Source: Enoplolaimus lenunculus
Taxonomy: Eukaryota > Nematoda > Enoplea > Enoplida > Thoracostomopsidae
DNA length: 64,000 nt
Direction: 5' to 3'
Assembly (NCBI GenBank): GCA_030248215.1
Contig: JASANG010002028.1
Coordinates: forward strand, 149,758 to 213,757
Shown here: positions 10,908-22,580 of the stretch, in pieces
Position numbering within the stretch: position 1 is the first letter of the stretch
Layout of the letters: each line of letters opens with the position of its first letter
The notes under the pieces: model-generated
The model's input: the letters and a program-made list of their open reading frames with translations, nothing else
Told to the model about the DNA's origin: nothing
The model's database searches: none
Position numbers and translations under genes: made by a program

Positions 10908-12321
10908 TCAATTATTTCAACTACTTCGAAATAAACAACAGTAACATACATTTCCCTTAAGACCGTGCAACCTTAGAGCGGCACGGTCACCTCTGTAAGC
11001 ATGTGGGACATGCTTGTCCTGGTGCATATGCAATAAATGCAATGCACATTGTGGTGTACGGTCGACAGATATAGTCATCGAAAAATGCAGTTGGACAGGC
11101 GGGCTACGTAGCGCAGTAAAAATGCAGTTGAACAGGCGGGCTACGTGGCGCAGTGGTAGAGTGCTCGCTTAAGGATCCATACGCCGAGAGTTCGATCCCC
11201 GCTCCAGCCCGCTTTTCCAGCTGCTTAGTAGAAAGGTCTGATGTCCCGGTTCCTACCTAGACTGACATGGGGGCCACGCCGTGAGCGCAATGGTAAACTG
11301 CCGCGCTATGAACACGGCATCCAGTCGAAAATAGGATGGACGGTCAAGGGACGACCTTGTTGAAAATAAGGGCATGTAAGCATGTGAGACATGCTTGTCC
11401 GTTATGTGCACATGCAATATAGTGCAGTGCACTGTATGTATGCTAGCTGGCAGCATACGGTCGACAAATATATTCGACGAAAATAGTAGTTGGACAGGCG
11501 GGCTACGTGGCGCAGTGGTAGAGTGCTCGCTTAAGGATCCATAGGCTAAGAGTTCGATCCCGCTCTAGCCCCCTTTTCCAGCTGCTTAGTAAAAAGGTCT
11601 GATGTCCCGGTTCCTACCTTGACTGACATGGGGGCTACGCCGTGAGCGCAATGGCAAATTGCCGCGCTATGAGCACGGTATCCAGTCGAAAATACGATGG
11701 ACGGTCAAGGGACGACCTTGTTGAAAATAAGGGCATGTAAGCATGTGAGACATGTTTGTCCGTTAAATATAGTGCAGTGCACTGTATGTATGCTAGCTGG
11801 TAGCATACGGTCGACAAATATAGTCGACGAAAAATGCAGTTGGACAGGCGGGCTACGTGGCGCAGTGGTAGAGTGCTCGCTTAACGATCCATAGGCTAAG
11901 AGTTCGATCCCCGCTCTAGCCCCCTTTTCCAGCTGCTTAGTAAAAAGGTCTGATGTCCCGGCTCCTACCTAGACTGACATGGGGGCCACGCCGTGAGCGC
12001 AATGGTAAACTGCCGCGCTATGAACACGGTATCCAGTCGAAAATAGGATGGACGGTCAAGGGACGACCTTGTTGAAAATAAGGGCATGTAAGCATGTGGG
12101 ACATGCTTGTCCTGGTGCATATGCAATAAATGCAATGCACATTGTGGTGTACGGTCGACAGATATAGTCGACGAAAAATGCAGTTGAACAGGCGGGCTAC
12201 GTAGCGCAGTGGTAGAGTGCTCGCTTAAGGACCCATAGGCTGAGAGTTCGATCCCCGCTCTAATCCGCTTTTCCAGCTGCTTGGTAGAAAGGTCAGATGT
12301 CCCGGTTCCTACCTTGACTGA
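10908..12321 (+). repeat. Tandem array of composite tRNA-SINE units (about 350 bp each)
   Basis: The head GGGCTACGTGGCGCAGTGG starts at 11138, 11500, 11850 and 12194, giving periods of 362, 350 and 344. Each unit has a tRNA-like head with 6-bp paired ends (GGGCTA/TAGCCC) and a B box GAGTTCGATCCC. Next come the tail GCTGCTTAGTAGAAAGGTC to CCTAGACTGACA, a second tRNA-like segment (GTGAGCGCAATGGTAAAC), and a linker with repeated CATGCTTGTCC and GTCGAC. The array was probably amplified as a block by unequal exchange after retroposition. Confidence 0.75.
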
Positions 12322-13880
12322 CAACCTCCACCGACAAGCGATAGTTCAATTTAAGTGAAACCTAGCTGTGCCTGTTAAACTAGCACGGCAACAGTACTCC
12401 AACTAAAGGAGAAAAACTACATGATACATTACATTTTCAAGTACGTTGAACAGAATAATTACTTCTCAGCATTGCCCAACTAACCGTCTCGCGCTTTCAT
12501 CTTCTTCAGCCAACAGCTACGTAATTCTACACAAAAATATAAACTTTAAATCTTACCTTTACATTATTGCATTAATTTAATAATGAATTTGCCAGTGAAC
12601 CACTGCAATATGCGTCACATTTTAGGAAGTCTTAAGTAGCCTTCACGCTAAAAATCTATCAAGTGTTGTAACAAATTTTGGATTCAGGTTGATTCATTGC
12701 ACCAAATGTTAAGGCTAAAACATACCGAATGATACAATTTTGCAAAACTATAAAGAAGCTTCGCTGCACAAATTCCTGGAAGCTCCGGCAAAAGTTCAAC
12801 CATATAGGATGTCAATTTTACGCCTTAGCCGGAGCAGCAAACAGAAATCCAATTGTGCTGTACCATCGAATCCGGACAGCAATAAACTAGAGATGCACAA
12901 ATGCTATCCCGTCGCCTCCGGACAGCAATAAACTAGAAGTACACACGAATGTACTTACAATACGCTTGTTAACATATGCACAGCCAGATTCATTTATATA
13001 TTCTTTCCATCCCTCACACAATTGAAACGGTTGGGAAAATTTCAATCATTTTCCATTGTCAGTCAATATGCAAAGAACGTTCTGGAACAAAAAGTTTAAG
13101 AGTATGTAGTGTGGAAGGGGCGCTTTTTGCTTGCATTCATTGTTGCTGCCGACCAACATGACACCCAGTTTCAAGGAAACCTAAGCAGGATATCAATGGC
13201 TCTACTGTCCGCCAAGCCTTTTCGTATTAAAGTGATTATGTGCGAAAAACACTGCCTATGTTCTTCTTTAGTAATCTAAATGTTAATTTACGTTTTTTGG
13301 GGCGAATGAGAATCGATTCCATGTATTAAGCGCGAAGTTTGGTTCATGTTTGTTTGGAAATTGCAAGAACGATTGCAATAATTGCAGTGATCAGAGGCAA
13401 CGAATCTGGATCTAACACTGCAAACAGTGGCAGAACGTTTGCAGTCCGAAAAACGATACAATTTTTGTAAAACTATGAAAAATTTCAATACCGCAATTGT
13501 CGAAACGTCCAACAGAGAAACCTTACCGGAGCCGAAAGTCGATATTCTGTCGATGTCGGAAGTTTATTTTTTGCCGCAGCTGGATGTAGAACTCTGATTG
13601 TATATACCCTGCGGTATATATACAATAATTGTAGGATGCGCATGCCATCAGTAGTTTTCAAAGATATTCTGATTCTCGTATTTGAACTCTATTATAACAT
13701 TGGTTTGATTTGAAGACTTATCATTTCCACTTTGAAACCAAGCGCTTTTATACGGTTGAGGTTTAAATTTTAAGGTTATTTATCGTTTTGATCAGGACTC
13801 TCGCTCCGGTACTCCTGGGAACGTGTTAGCTTTCGTTACTTTGGCCCATGTAAACCTCGCTGCCGTCCCAAAATCCCACC
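12322..13880. other. No gene recognised; degenerate repeats
   Basis: It holds two diverged copies of one repeat (CAATTTTGCAAAACTATAAA near 12736 and ACAATTTTTGTAAAACTATG near 13458, each followed by a CCGGAGC stretch) and a short direct duplication (GACAGCAATAAACTAGA at 12875 and 12918). Open frames are short and unconvincing. Confidence 0.4.
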
Positions 13881-13883
13881 ATC

Positions 13884-14350
13884 CCATCATAAGAATTTGA
13901 TGTGTGGTCAATTGTGGGATTTTGGGATTTCGGGATTTCGGCATATGGTCGAAGGTTGGATTTTGGGATTTTCGGATTTCGGGATATGGTCGAAGGTGGA
14001 ATATAATTTCAGGATATGGTCGAAGGTGAGATTTTAGGATTTCGGGATATGGTCGAAGGTGGGATTTCGGGATTTCGGGATATGGTCGAAGGTGGGATTT
14101 TAGTATTTCGGGATATGTTCGAAGGTGGGATTTCGGGATATGGTCGAAGGTGGGATTTTGGGATTTTGTGATTTCTGGATATGGTCGATGGTGGGATTTT
14201 TGGATTCTTGGATTTTGAGATATGGTTGATGATGGGATTTTGGGATTTCGGATGGGATTTCGGGATATGGACGACGGTGGAATTTTGGGATTTTGTAATT
14301 TGGCGATATGGTCGAAGGTTGGATTTAGGGACTTCGGTATATAATAGAAG
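13884..14350 (+). repeat. Minisatellite, about 30-bp unit (GATATGGTCGAAGGTGGGAT)
   Basis: About ten imperfect units built from GGGATTTCGGGATATGG and TCGAAGGTGGGATTTT. Unit length varies, partly through local reiteration of GGGATTT. It runs straight into a degenerate CCTAAG-rich tract. Confidence 0.75.
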
Positions 14351-14688
14351 GTGAAATGCTCTTAAACCTAAGCCTAAACCTAAGCCTTGACCTGTGCCAA
14401 GGCTTAGCCTAAGCCTAAACTTAAGTCAAAGCCCAAGGCTAACCGTAAACCTAAGCCTTGTCCTAAGCCTAAGATTTAGCCCAAGGGTTATTTTAAGATT
14501 TAATTAACGTGAACTCCGTATGAGCCTAAGCCTAAGCCTAAGATTTAGCCCAAGAGTTATTAAAGACCTAATCTTCGTTTGTTTAAAGCCAATGCTATCT
14601 GTGGTTTAATCTATGCTTAAACAAAGCCTTCTCCTAAAGTCTAAGCGTAAACTTAAGCGAAAGCCTAAGCCTAGGTCTATGCCTATGA
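14351..14688. repeat. Degenerate CCTAAG (TTAGGC) tract
   Basis: Many copies of CCTAAG/CCTAAA/CCAAGG variants, such as CTTAAACCTAAGCCTAAACC, with no terminal inverted repeats of their own. It looks like an expanded and decayed version of the hexamer core found in the MITEs listed below. Confidence 0.6.
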
Positions 14689-14844
14689 TGGTCCATGTAT
14701 AGAACAGGGCCGGAACAGTAGTATAAGCATATTCCTAAGCCTAAGCCTAAGCCTGAACCTAAGCCTAAGCAAACAATAGTCTAAAGCTTAAACTGGCCCA
14801 ATTATAGCCCCCCCGGAAAACGACCCGGCCCAGTTATATATTGT
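14689..14844. mobile_element. TTAGGC-core MITE, type C ends
   Basis: The left end GGTCCATGTATAGAACAGGG faces the right GACCCGGCCCAGTTATATA. The core is (CCTAAG)n followed by AATAGTCTAAAGCTTAAACT, the module shared by the whole group. Confidence 0.7.
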
Positions 14845-15455
14845 AACGCATGCTTCAATAATTATATTACTTACCGGGTATACTTGCGTTACGTGTACGT
14901 AATCGTACTCTGTCAGTCGACAAGTAAATACTAGCACACCGTTTTGATTGAAAACCAGTCAAAGCCTTGATCTTTAACAGCTAACTAAAACTTTACAGTG
15001 ATAGCGTTTTAACAGCGCAGTTGCTGACGAGGTTCAAACAAAAATTCCAAAGTGCGAAGAATAGCCAAAAACCGTACTGTAGATTCCCATTTTTAAACAA
15101 TCTCATATATATCATAATTTTTACAAAACTATCGGTATAGTGGCATTCACATTCCATTGAATCTTACAAAAATGTCACCATATTTCCAACTTGAAAACTA
15201 TTTGCAAATCCTGAATCATTTCATAAATTTTGTATCGATCCAAATATAATGTTTTTAAATAATTATTTCTAAAACTTTTGCACAATAAATTAAACCGTGA
15301 TGAATTCAATTGAACTAAGTTGAATGTCAAATACTAACGGAGAAAGGAATCATATTTTCAGTGCGTAATGTCACAATATACATAGGACCATAAGACTTAG
15401 CCCGTAATGGTCATTTATGATTTAATCTACATTTAAACCAATTCCTAGAGCCTCA

Positions 15456-15696
15456 GCGTCCTAAAACTATGCCTAAGCCAAGGCCTAAAGCCTGAGCCAT
15501 AGACTAAGTCAAAGCCTACGCCTAAGGCTAATGCACCGCTAAGATGTATATCTAAGCTTTACACAAGATGTTACGGATAAACACCTAAATACCTAAGCTT
15601 AAGACGGAGCGTTGCATATTCCTAAATCTAAATCTGGAGCCAAAGGATTGCATGATCCTAAATCTAAGCCTAAGCCTAGCCTAAGCAATTCGACTC
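15456..15696. repeat. Degenerate CCTAAG tract
   Basis: Scattered CCTAAG, CCTAAA and GCCTAAGCC units without recognisable ends. It is probably the remnant of one or more TTAGGC-core elements. Confidence 0.45.
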
Positions 15697-15811
15697 CGCC
15701 AGAGTCCATTTCAACTCAATGAGTCGCTCAGTGAGTCTAATTTGACTCTGTTAGTGTAGTCCGGAAAAGCCTATTTCGCGGAGTCAATTTGACTCACCAT
15801 TTTTCGCAGTG
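15697..15811. mobile_element. AP-1-site MITE (GAGTCAAATTGACTC), left-truncated
   Basis: It retains the right end GTCAATTTGACTCACCATTT then TTCGCAGTG, followed by TA. Full copies are at 21596-21807, 23241-23450, 30079-30279 and 55749-55957. The left terminal repeat is missing. Confidence 0.6.
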
Positions 15812-15989
15812 TACTTTTACACGCTTAAAGCCGTAAAATTTTAAAACTCAAAGGCTTGTCCCGTCAAAAAACTTGAACCCGTAAAGCCTCACGGTACAGC
15901 TGGAGGTGAACAGAACTGAAGACAGTGCCGCGGGTCAATAAATTTTGCTCAAGCCGCAGATAAACCACGGGTAGGAGGCGTTAATTTTA

Positions 15990-17112
15990 TGGCTAACCTA
16001 ACAGCTATAAGAGCTTCGCTCTGACCTGATGGGACTCATCTTGTGGTGATATTACACTGCACATAAACTATACTTAATAAAAGTGAGCTGATATTTGTTC
16101 ATTATTCCTTTTCTCTGGTAGATACTTCCTGTTAGTGGGTAACAATAATGCGGTCCCATTTTGAATCCCAATCAATAGGAGTCTGTATCCCTATGTACAG
16201 TGTGTTTAGTGGATCTGATCTGTAGAAGTCCTATAATTAGAGTCCATATATGGGGCCAAAGCAGAAGTTTGAAATAGACTATTCAAATATGTAAATGTCC
16301 ATTTGTTCGTAGTATACTCTATAAGGAAAAGGGTTGAAAGGCGTCGCAAAATTTCAAACTTATATTGAAGGACACAATTTTTATAATAAATAAACATTTT
16401 TCTGAAGTTTCAGACCACATATTTATTCTTAGCTTTAAGCCTAATGGGTTTAGACTTATCCTCACTCTGAGGCTTTACGAATATGCTTTTGCTACTGTTT
16501 GGCATTTGACAGCTTGTTCCAAGTAAATAACATATTTGGTATTCTGTTGACAAGCTATGCGTACACACTTTTAGGCACTAAAATACAAAGCGTTTTCTTG
16601 AAAATTTATTTCAATATTGTGTTTTTCGTGTCAGATTTCAATACTTTAAACGTTTAAATTTGTTTCAATTTTAAAGCCTTCATATTTCTTTACTCTCCAA
16701 AATATTACGATATTAATTAAACATGTAATCTTCGACTCCTAAACCCCCATTTTATCACATGTCGCTTCTGAAACTGCAAGCTTCCCTCTGCTCCAATACA
16801 TGCCGTTGTTCGCCGGTTGATCAGCACAAACTTCTGACGCTTTTATTGCTTTCTGTTCTACCACCGCTTGATTCGATGTGTCGAAAACTGTTTTCCATGA
16901 AGAGAGCAACTCCATGACAGCAATTTTGATTATGACCGCGTTTGTGCTATTTTTGCAAACGGAATGCAACACTTTATTGTGTTTGTTGCACAATTTGCAT
17001 CGCACTGCAATTTGCAATAGTGCACAGTTGCGATCACAATATGGTTTGTGCGCAAACTGTCACCGGACGGCTCTCTTCATAGTTTAGTTTAGTGTTTTTA
17101 AGCTTTGTACCG
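15990..17112. other. No gene recognised
   Basis: AT-rich with open frames on both strands at 16739-17087 that match no family I know. At 16136-16260 there is a fragment with AATCAATAGGAGTCTGTATC, shared with the CTGTAGTGACC family. Confidence 0.4.
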
Positions 17113-17643
17113 AACGGAAACGAATAGTGATTGTCAGTCTAGGTAGGAACCAAGGACATCAGACCTTTCTACCAAGCAGCTGGAAACGCGAGCTAGAGCG
17201 AGGATCGAACTCTCAGCCTATGGATCCTTAAGCGAGCTCTCTACCACTGCGCCACGTAGCCCGCCTGTCCAACTGCATTTTTACTGCGCTACGTAGCCCG
17301 CCTGTCCAACTGCATTTTTCGTTGACTATATCTGTCGACCGTACACCACAATGTGCATTGCATTTATTGCATATGCACCAGGACAAGCATGTCCCACATG
17401 CTTACAGAGGTGACCGTGCCGCTCTAAGGTTGCACGGTCTTAAGGGAAATGTATGTTACTGTTGTGTTAGTGCGAAGTAGTTGAAATAATTGACCACGGC
17501 TAGATTCAGTGGTAGAGAGCTCGCTTAAGGATCCATAGGCTGAGAGTTCGATCCTCGCTCTAGCTCGCGTTTCCAGCTGCTTGGTAGAAAGGTCTGATGT
17601 CCTTGGTTCCTACCTAGACTGACAATCACTATTCGTTTCCGTT
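17113..17643. repeat. 531-bp palindrome with 137-bp arms containing an inverted composite SINE
   Basis: The arms at 17113-17249 and 17507-17643 are, by eye, perfect reverse complements. Each holds a SINE head and tail plus about 20 bases of flanking non-SINE sequence (AACGGAAACGAATAGTGATT). The spacer 17250-17505 is a near-identical reverse copy of about 10898-11150, but without the tRNA-like module of 10838-10907. Because the non-SINE flank is duplicated too, the palindrome formed after insertion. Confidence 0.85.
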
Positions 17644-18381
17644 ATTTTATACTGTTCGTTTGCACACTGCATCGACGCTTATTTCGGACAAGGTTGTTAG
17701 CTTGTTTTAAAAATTATTTTACCATACCGCCAGTGTTAAAATAATCGATGTTGGTTCAAAAATGGATATGGGTAATGAATCGCAACAGGACAACGGAGAC
17801 CATCAACCAATTACCGATTTGAGTTCCTTGACAACGTTATGAACTTGAAGCGGAGAAAACCTAAAATACGCAATAATATTTAAATAGACACGGCCGTAAT
17901 TTTTGTGTAAATTTTGAGTCTGACCATTAACCATAGTCGTGACAAGGCGAATACGTTTCTAGTCAATGGAAATACGTTTTCTGGTTGTATTTTTCAAATG
18001 CACACAAACTAGAGGATCCAGAGGGAAGGCAGTGTGTCTGTACGGCCCCAGTCAGAATTTTTAGGTCTCTCCCTACCGTACAATATTTGCTCAGAAAGAG
18101 AATTTTTGTAAAAAATACAATATTTACCTTCTGAAATTTTTTTGCGAAAAACCTCAAAATTTTTTCCTTTAAAAATTTTTTCGTGATAAAATTATAAGGT
18201 CACTACCTTACAATTTTTCCTTTAAGAAACTTCTTTAGCGATAAAATGATAAGGACCATAATACTTGCATAAAAATTAAGTAACGTTTACCAGGATTAGG
18301 AACTGCATAATCAATATTACGTTACTAAGTAATGATAGTTGCTATACATATTTGAGGATATGAGCCCTAATTTGAAAATTT

Positions 18382-18524
18382 GGCCCATGTAAAGATCAGA
18401 GGCGGAACGTTTTTCTGTTGGACTGCAATAGAGTAAGCTTAAGCTTTAGACCATTTTTTGCTTGGCGTAGGCTTGGGCTTAGGAATACTCTCGTTCTTAC
18501 GCTTAGGCTTAGGCTCACGCCCGC
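18382..18524. mobile_element. TTAGGC-core MITE, type A, right-truncated
   Basis: Starts GGCCCATGTAAAGATCAGAG then GCGGAACGTTTTTCTG, followed by the AAGCTTAAGCTTTAGACC module and TTAGGC-like units. It loses its right end at the junction with a CCGTAGCC-family fragment. Confidence 0.65.
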
Positions 18525-18655
18525 CCAGCTCATTGTGCTGGGGGGGGGGGGCTAAAAAAATTTTCAGGGAGGGTCATTCAAGGATTTTCAATGACTTAGA
18601 AGCAAGGATGAAAATTTTCTAGGGGGGGGGCAAAAAATTTTTCAGGGGGGCACAT
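18525..18655. mobile_element. CCGTAGCC-family MITE fragment
   Basis: CAGCTCATTGTGCTGGGG, then CTAAAAAAATTTTCAGGG and a later GAAAATTTTCTAGGGGGGGG, match the interior of elements at 33408, 43740, 49517 and 60253. A run of ten G lies at 18541. Confidence 0.5.
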
Positions 18656-19023
18656 TTCACAACATCTGCGGTGCGCCGCTGCGTACATTGCAATATGGAG
18701 CAGCGTTTGGCATCACGCGTTTCTGGATTCCCGTAGTTGCTGTGTGGACTGTCTCACCACTATATCAAGGTGCGCACCCTTTGCATGGGCGTCCCCACGG
18801 CGGGCATGGGTGGGCATTGTCACACCCCAAATTTGGCTGGTGCTTCTCCAAATAGACTCGGTCTAAACGTAAACAGTCTTGAATTGCAATTGTAGGGGCT
18901 TCCCAAAAATTATTCGGCACTCTAACCTAGTGTAATTTTGAGCGGACACCCCTGTCACTTTGCGGTCAACAATCAACTTATAACCCGTCCATTTTGACCA
19001 TTATATTATTTGTAAAAGTTTAA

Positions 19024-19286
19024 CCCCTTCTCACATTGAGTTGCCTATAGGCAACTTAGCGCAGTATATATACGTTAAATAATATATATCGCACCGTGTT
19101 TAACAATTGCAACACGTATAAATAGTCCTGAATCACCACAAGACATGAGAGCCCCCTCGGGCTCGAGCGTTAAGCTCCTATAGCTGAGTGGTGATGGTAT
19201 TCGCATCCCACTCCAGTCACCGGAGTTCGAATCCTAGCATAAAAGTAGGTCTCAGGGGAAATAGAAAATATTCATGTGAGAAAGGG
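19024..19286 (+). mobile_element. piggyBac-like MITE carrying a tRNA-like segment
   Basis: Ends CCCCTTCTCACATTGAG and ATTCATGTGAGAAAGGG are flanked on both sides by TTAA (19020-19023 and 19287-19290), the piggyBac target. Inside, 19174-19240 is tRNA-like, with TAGCTGAGTGGTGATGG fitting a Pol III A box and GGAGTTCGAATCC a B box. Relatives are at 22295-22516, 45959-46211 and 29620-29744. No transposase is encoded. Confidence 0.8.
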
Positions 19287-19739
19287 TTAAATAAACCTAC
19301 CCCATAGTTTTGTGAACAAATTTACAATTCGTGTCCCTGCAAGTACATATATGTAAACGTTCGACAACACGCATATTCTTTGATCGGCTAACGTTAAATA
19401 TGCTGGGGTGCCCGGTTAAACCCTAAGCCTAAGCCTAAAACAAAGCCTCCAATCGTGTAAGTACATAGTCTTCGTGTCTTCGAGCGGGACAGACCTCTAT
19501 AATTAACTTGGATCACTTGGATCTATTTATTGAACGAGTTAGTTTTAGACAGTTGGTTTATTGTTCAGGTTTAAGATTACAATTTAAACTGAAGTTAAAG
19601 TTTCAGTTCTGTTTTGAACGATAAAAATTTGCTAACTTTTCACGAAGGGCGAAGAGTTGATCAGATAAAAAATTCTAAAACTGAGTGCGAATATAATTTT
19701 ATTACCAGTCACACCATTCTACTTTTGTTAGTCTTAAAG

Positions 19740-20110
19740 ATTTTGCTCAACCGGAGCCAGTGATGAACAAAATTCGCCGCAACCACACGTGAATCCGGAG
19801 GTGAGGCGAAATTACGCAGTTGAAATGATGTTTCGTTTGCTAATTTTAGTAAATATCTGTACGGCGTTGTTAAAACTTTTAGCATTTACGGTTATTTTTT
19901 TACGAAATTTGTGCAATTTTTTCCTCAAAATTGTACCAAAAGTTTAAAACGAAACACACAAAATAAATAAAGTTTTGCAAAACTTGTGTGCCGAAATTGC
20001 CCGAACATCCAGCACAAATTCTACCGGAGCCGGAGCTAAATTTTCTGTTAAAGTCGAAGACTTACCTCGTGTTGTACCCTGCTACATTGCTGATTTTAAC
20101 GAATTAAATC
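19740..20110. repeat. Diverged dispersed repeat
   Basis: AACCACACGTGAATCCGGAG then GTGAGGCGAAATTACG matches 2375-2450. GTTTTGCAAAACTTGTGTGC then CTACCGGAGCCGGAGC matches the repeats at 12736 and 13458. The family and limits are unclear. Confidence 0.35.
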
Positions 20111-20111
20111 G

Positions 20112-20200
20112 TCTGTCTACGCCCATATTCTCAAATGTATGTAGCAACTATCACTAGCTGGTAATAGGTTCCAAAAGTTTTTTGAATTATTAAATGAACC
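20112..20200. mobile_element. GGTGATAGGT-family MITE fragment
   Basis: CGCCCATATTCTCAAATGTA then CAACTATCACTAGCTGGTAA is the left terminal part of the family seen at 301 and 57119. The right end is not visible. Confidence 0.4.
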
Positions 20201-20580
20201 GTTTCGAATTTTGGCACAGTTAATGCCAGTTTTGCTCTGCTTAACTGGAAGACGACACTGAACTTTATAGCCAATCTCCCTCCCTCGTCAGTCCGCGTAG
20301 TGAGTGATCGACATTTTTCATAAACGATATTTTGGGGAGGTTGTTCGGTAAAGGTATTTTCAAAGCCTAATTGAACAAGATAACATTTTTGAATGAAACT
20401 GCTCCAACGTTTAATATTTTTACGGATAACAAGGCTTTGGTTTTCAGTACCGAACTGTGATCAAACAAACACTTTTTAATGGTTAAAATCACAAGTTACA
20501 CCGACAGACCTTTCCAGTGCAAGGATGGACCTTAAGAAAATCCTGATATAAACCTGGCTGGCTGAACCCATGCACCATAT

Positions 20581-20695
20581 ATATTTATTTATTTATGTAT
20601 TTATTTATTTATGTATTCATTTATTTACGTATATATGTATTTATTTATTTATGTATTTATTTATTTATTTATATATTTATTTATTTATTTGTATA
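20581..20695 (+). repeat. Microsatellite (TTTA/TGTA)n
   Basis: Runs of TTTATTTATTTATGTATTTA with TATG and TATA variants over about 115 bases. Confidence 0.85.
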
Positions 20696-21199
20696 ACCCC
20701 CTTCCTCCATTGTCCTACCCGAAGTGCTCAATAAATTAAACTACTAGCGATGTGACATTAAACCGTCATTTAACACACCAGCAGAGTCTAAAATACAAAA
20801 CTACTAACAATAAACTATTAAAATTAATTGAGTCAGCCACTCTTCAACCCCGACTGCAATTTGTTACATGACAAGTGATAAATAACTGCATCTGCAATTA
20901 ACTGTATTGCAATACACTATTTTGCACATGTACAACGGGTGTCATCGCCCTGTTGAATTTTAACAATTTTCACCAAAATGTTTTCCAACAATTTGAGCTG
21001 GAAATGACAGAAAAACTTAGGCGAATTCGTGGGAAATGATGAAGGATGCATTGGTTTCATAGCAGTTGTGCTGCGCTGAAAAGTTTAAAATGCAAACGGT
21101 TCATCTGACGCTTACGATGGACTTTCTACCCAAATTTACCAAAATTGAAACTCGAACTGGTTCAAACAGTGGAACGCGAAATTAGGTGCATTTCTTATG

Positions 21200-21388
21200 C
21201 AGGGCCGGAGCAGCCACCCCCCATACCCGCCGCCATTTGGGGGCTCCCAACCCTAAACGGCCCCCACCCTAACCAATTGAAACAAAAACCGCTTAAGTTT
21301 TAAAATGCGTCTGGCTTCTCGCTCGCTGGTTTGGGGGCCACAACTCAGGAATTTCGAGGCGCCCCAACCCCTGTCTGCTCCGGCACTG
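21200..21388. mobile_element. hAT MITE, exact 8-bp target duplication
   Basis: Ends CAGGGCCGGAGCAG and CTGCTCCGGCACTG are flanked by exact TTCTTATG on both sides (21192-21199 and 21389-21396), the mark of hAT insertion. The element is 189 bp, GC-rich, and non-coding. Confidence 0.8.
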
Positions 21389-21595
21389 TTCTTATGCACT
21401 TATTTTTAGTGATTAACGACTCTTGGTGCAATACACAGTTGAATTAATCTTCGATACTTAAGAGTTGGCAAAAAGATAAAAACAAACCTTGGGGCTCTGG
21501 AGTGAACTTATGCAACACTAACCATTGTATTCACAAATGGTTCACACGGAACAGTGACAGAGCAGGCTTAGACTTTAGACTAATATGTAAACGTA

Positions 21596-21807
21596 CACTG
21601 CTAAAAATGGTGAGTCAAATTGACTCTCCGAAATAGGCTCAACGAGACTAACACAAACTGAGTCAAATTCGACTCCGCTCGAGTCAAACGTGTGACACAG
21701 GAAGTCAAATGTGACTCTGGCGAAGTCGAGTTTCGCTGGCTCAGTTTGTGTAGTCCCGTCGAGCCTATTTCGTAGAGTGTCAATTTGACTCACCATTTTT
21801 TGCAGTG
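21596..21807. mobile_element. AP-1-site MITE, full length, TA target
   Basis: CACTGCTAAAAATGGTGAGT faces CTCACCATTTTTTGCAGTG, with TA on both sides, as in Tc1/mariner-type insertion. The interior repeats GAGTCAAATT and AATTTGACTC and contains three exact TGAGTCA/TGACTCA sites. Length 212 bp, non-coding. Confidence 0.75.
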
Positions 21808-22101
21808 TAAGCTTATATTTTAGTTTCGAATTCCACCCAAGAAAATGAGGCTAATCCCCCCAGAAAAATGGGGTCAGCCGAAGATTTTCCCCGTTGTAGA
21901 AATTCACGCGGTTTTTGTCGTGCAGTACCTTACAATATCAGGCAGCACCGGCCGACATTAGACGACGCCGGAAGCCACCAAAATGGTCGAAAAACACAGG
22001 GTCATCCTTAGCCCAAGAAAATTTGTGGCCGAACGACAAGACAGACACTTCATAATCATAAGAATTATACCCTGTCTATATTCATATTTTTGCATTTTTT
22101 G

Positions 22102-22580
22102 AACTGTAAATGTCAGCGAGTTGATGTTAACCCAGAATGAGTTAAATCACCCAGCCTGAGTTAGGGCTATCAAAACTCAGGATTTTGAGTTGATTCAATT
22201 CATTCTGTGTTAATAAAGCAACTCACCCTGAGTCAACTCTACACAGAGTGAGAATCAACTCAACTCAAAGTGAGTTGATGTATACTGATATTAACCCTTT
22301 TTCACATGAATATTTTCTATTTCATCTGAGACCTACATTTATGCTAGTATTCGAACTACAGTGGCTGGAGTGGGAGGTGTTTATTATCACCCACGTCTTG
22401 TGGTGATTTAGTACTATGTATACGTGTTGCAATTGTTAAACACTGTACGATATCATATTATTTAACGTATATACACTGCACTGAGTTGTCCATATTCAAC
22501 TCTATTTAAGAAGGGGTTAATTTAGAAATAACCAACTCGCTAGGTGAATTGATTAATCAACTATTTCGAATTTACAGTGT
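22102..22580. mobile_element. MITE with ACTGTAAAT ends, split by a piggyBac-like MITE
   Basis: Left end GAACTGTAAATGTCAGCGAG and right end CGAATTTACAGTGTG are imperfect inverted repeats. The inside repeats GAGTTGAT/ATCAACTC and CTGAGTT. A piggyBac-like MITE sits within it at 22295-22516, so this host element is the older. Confidence 0.55.
22295..22516 (-). mobile_element. piggyBac-like MITE, tRNA-like part reduced
   Basis: CCCTTTTTCACATGAATATT at the left and AAGAAGGGG at the right, flanked by TTAA at 22291-22294 and 22517-22520. The B-box-like stretch survives (on the minus strand) but the A-box part present in the 19024 and 45959 copies is absent. Confidence 0.75.

Noticed and set aside
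14351-14688. Interstitial telomere from a chromosome fusion
   Set aside because: The CCTAAG units are degenerate, and identical hexamers occur inside more than twenty dispersed MITEs, so a mobile-element origin is simpler.
16739-17087. Overlapping open frames on both strands, one with CKLCNKHNK
   Set aside because: No complete zinc-finger pattern, no splice context and no known family; probably chance in a less AT-rich patch.
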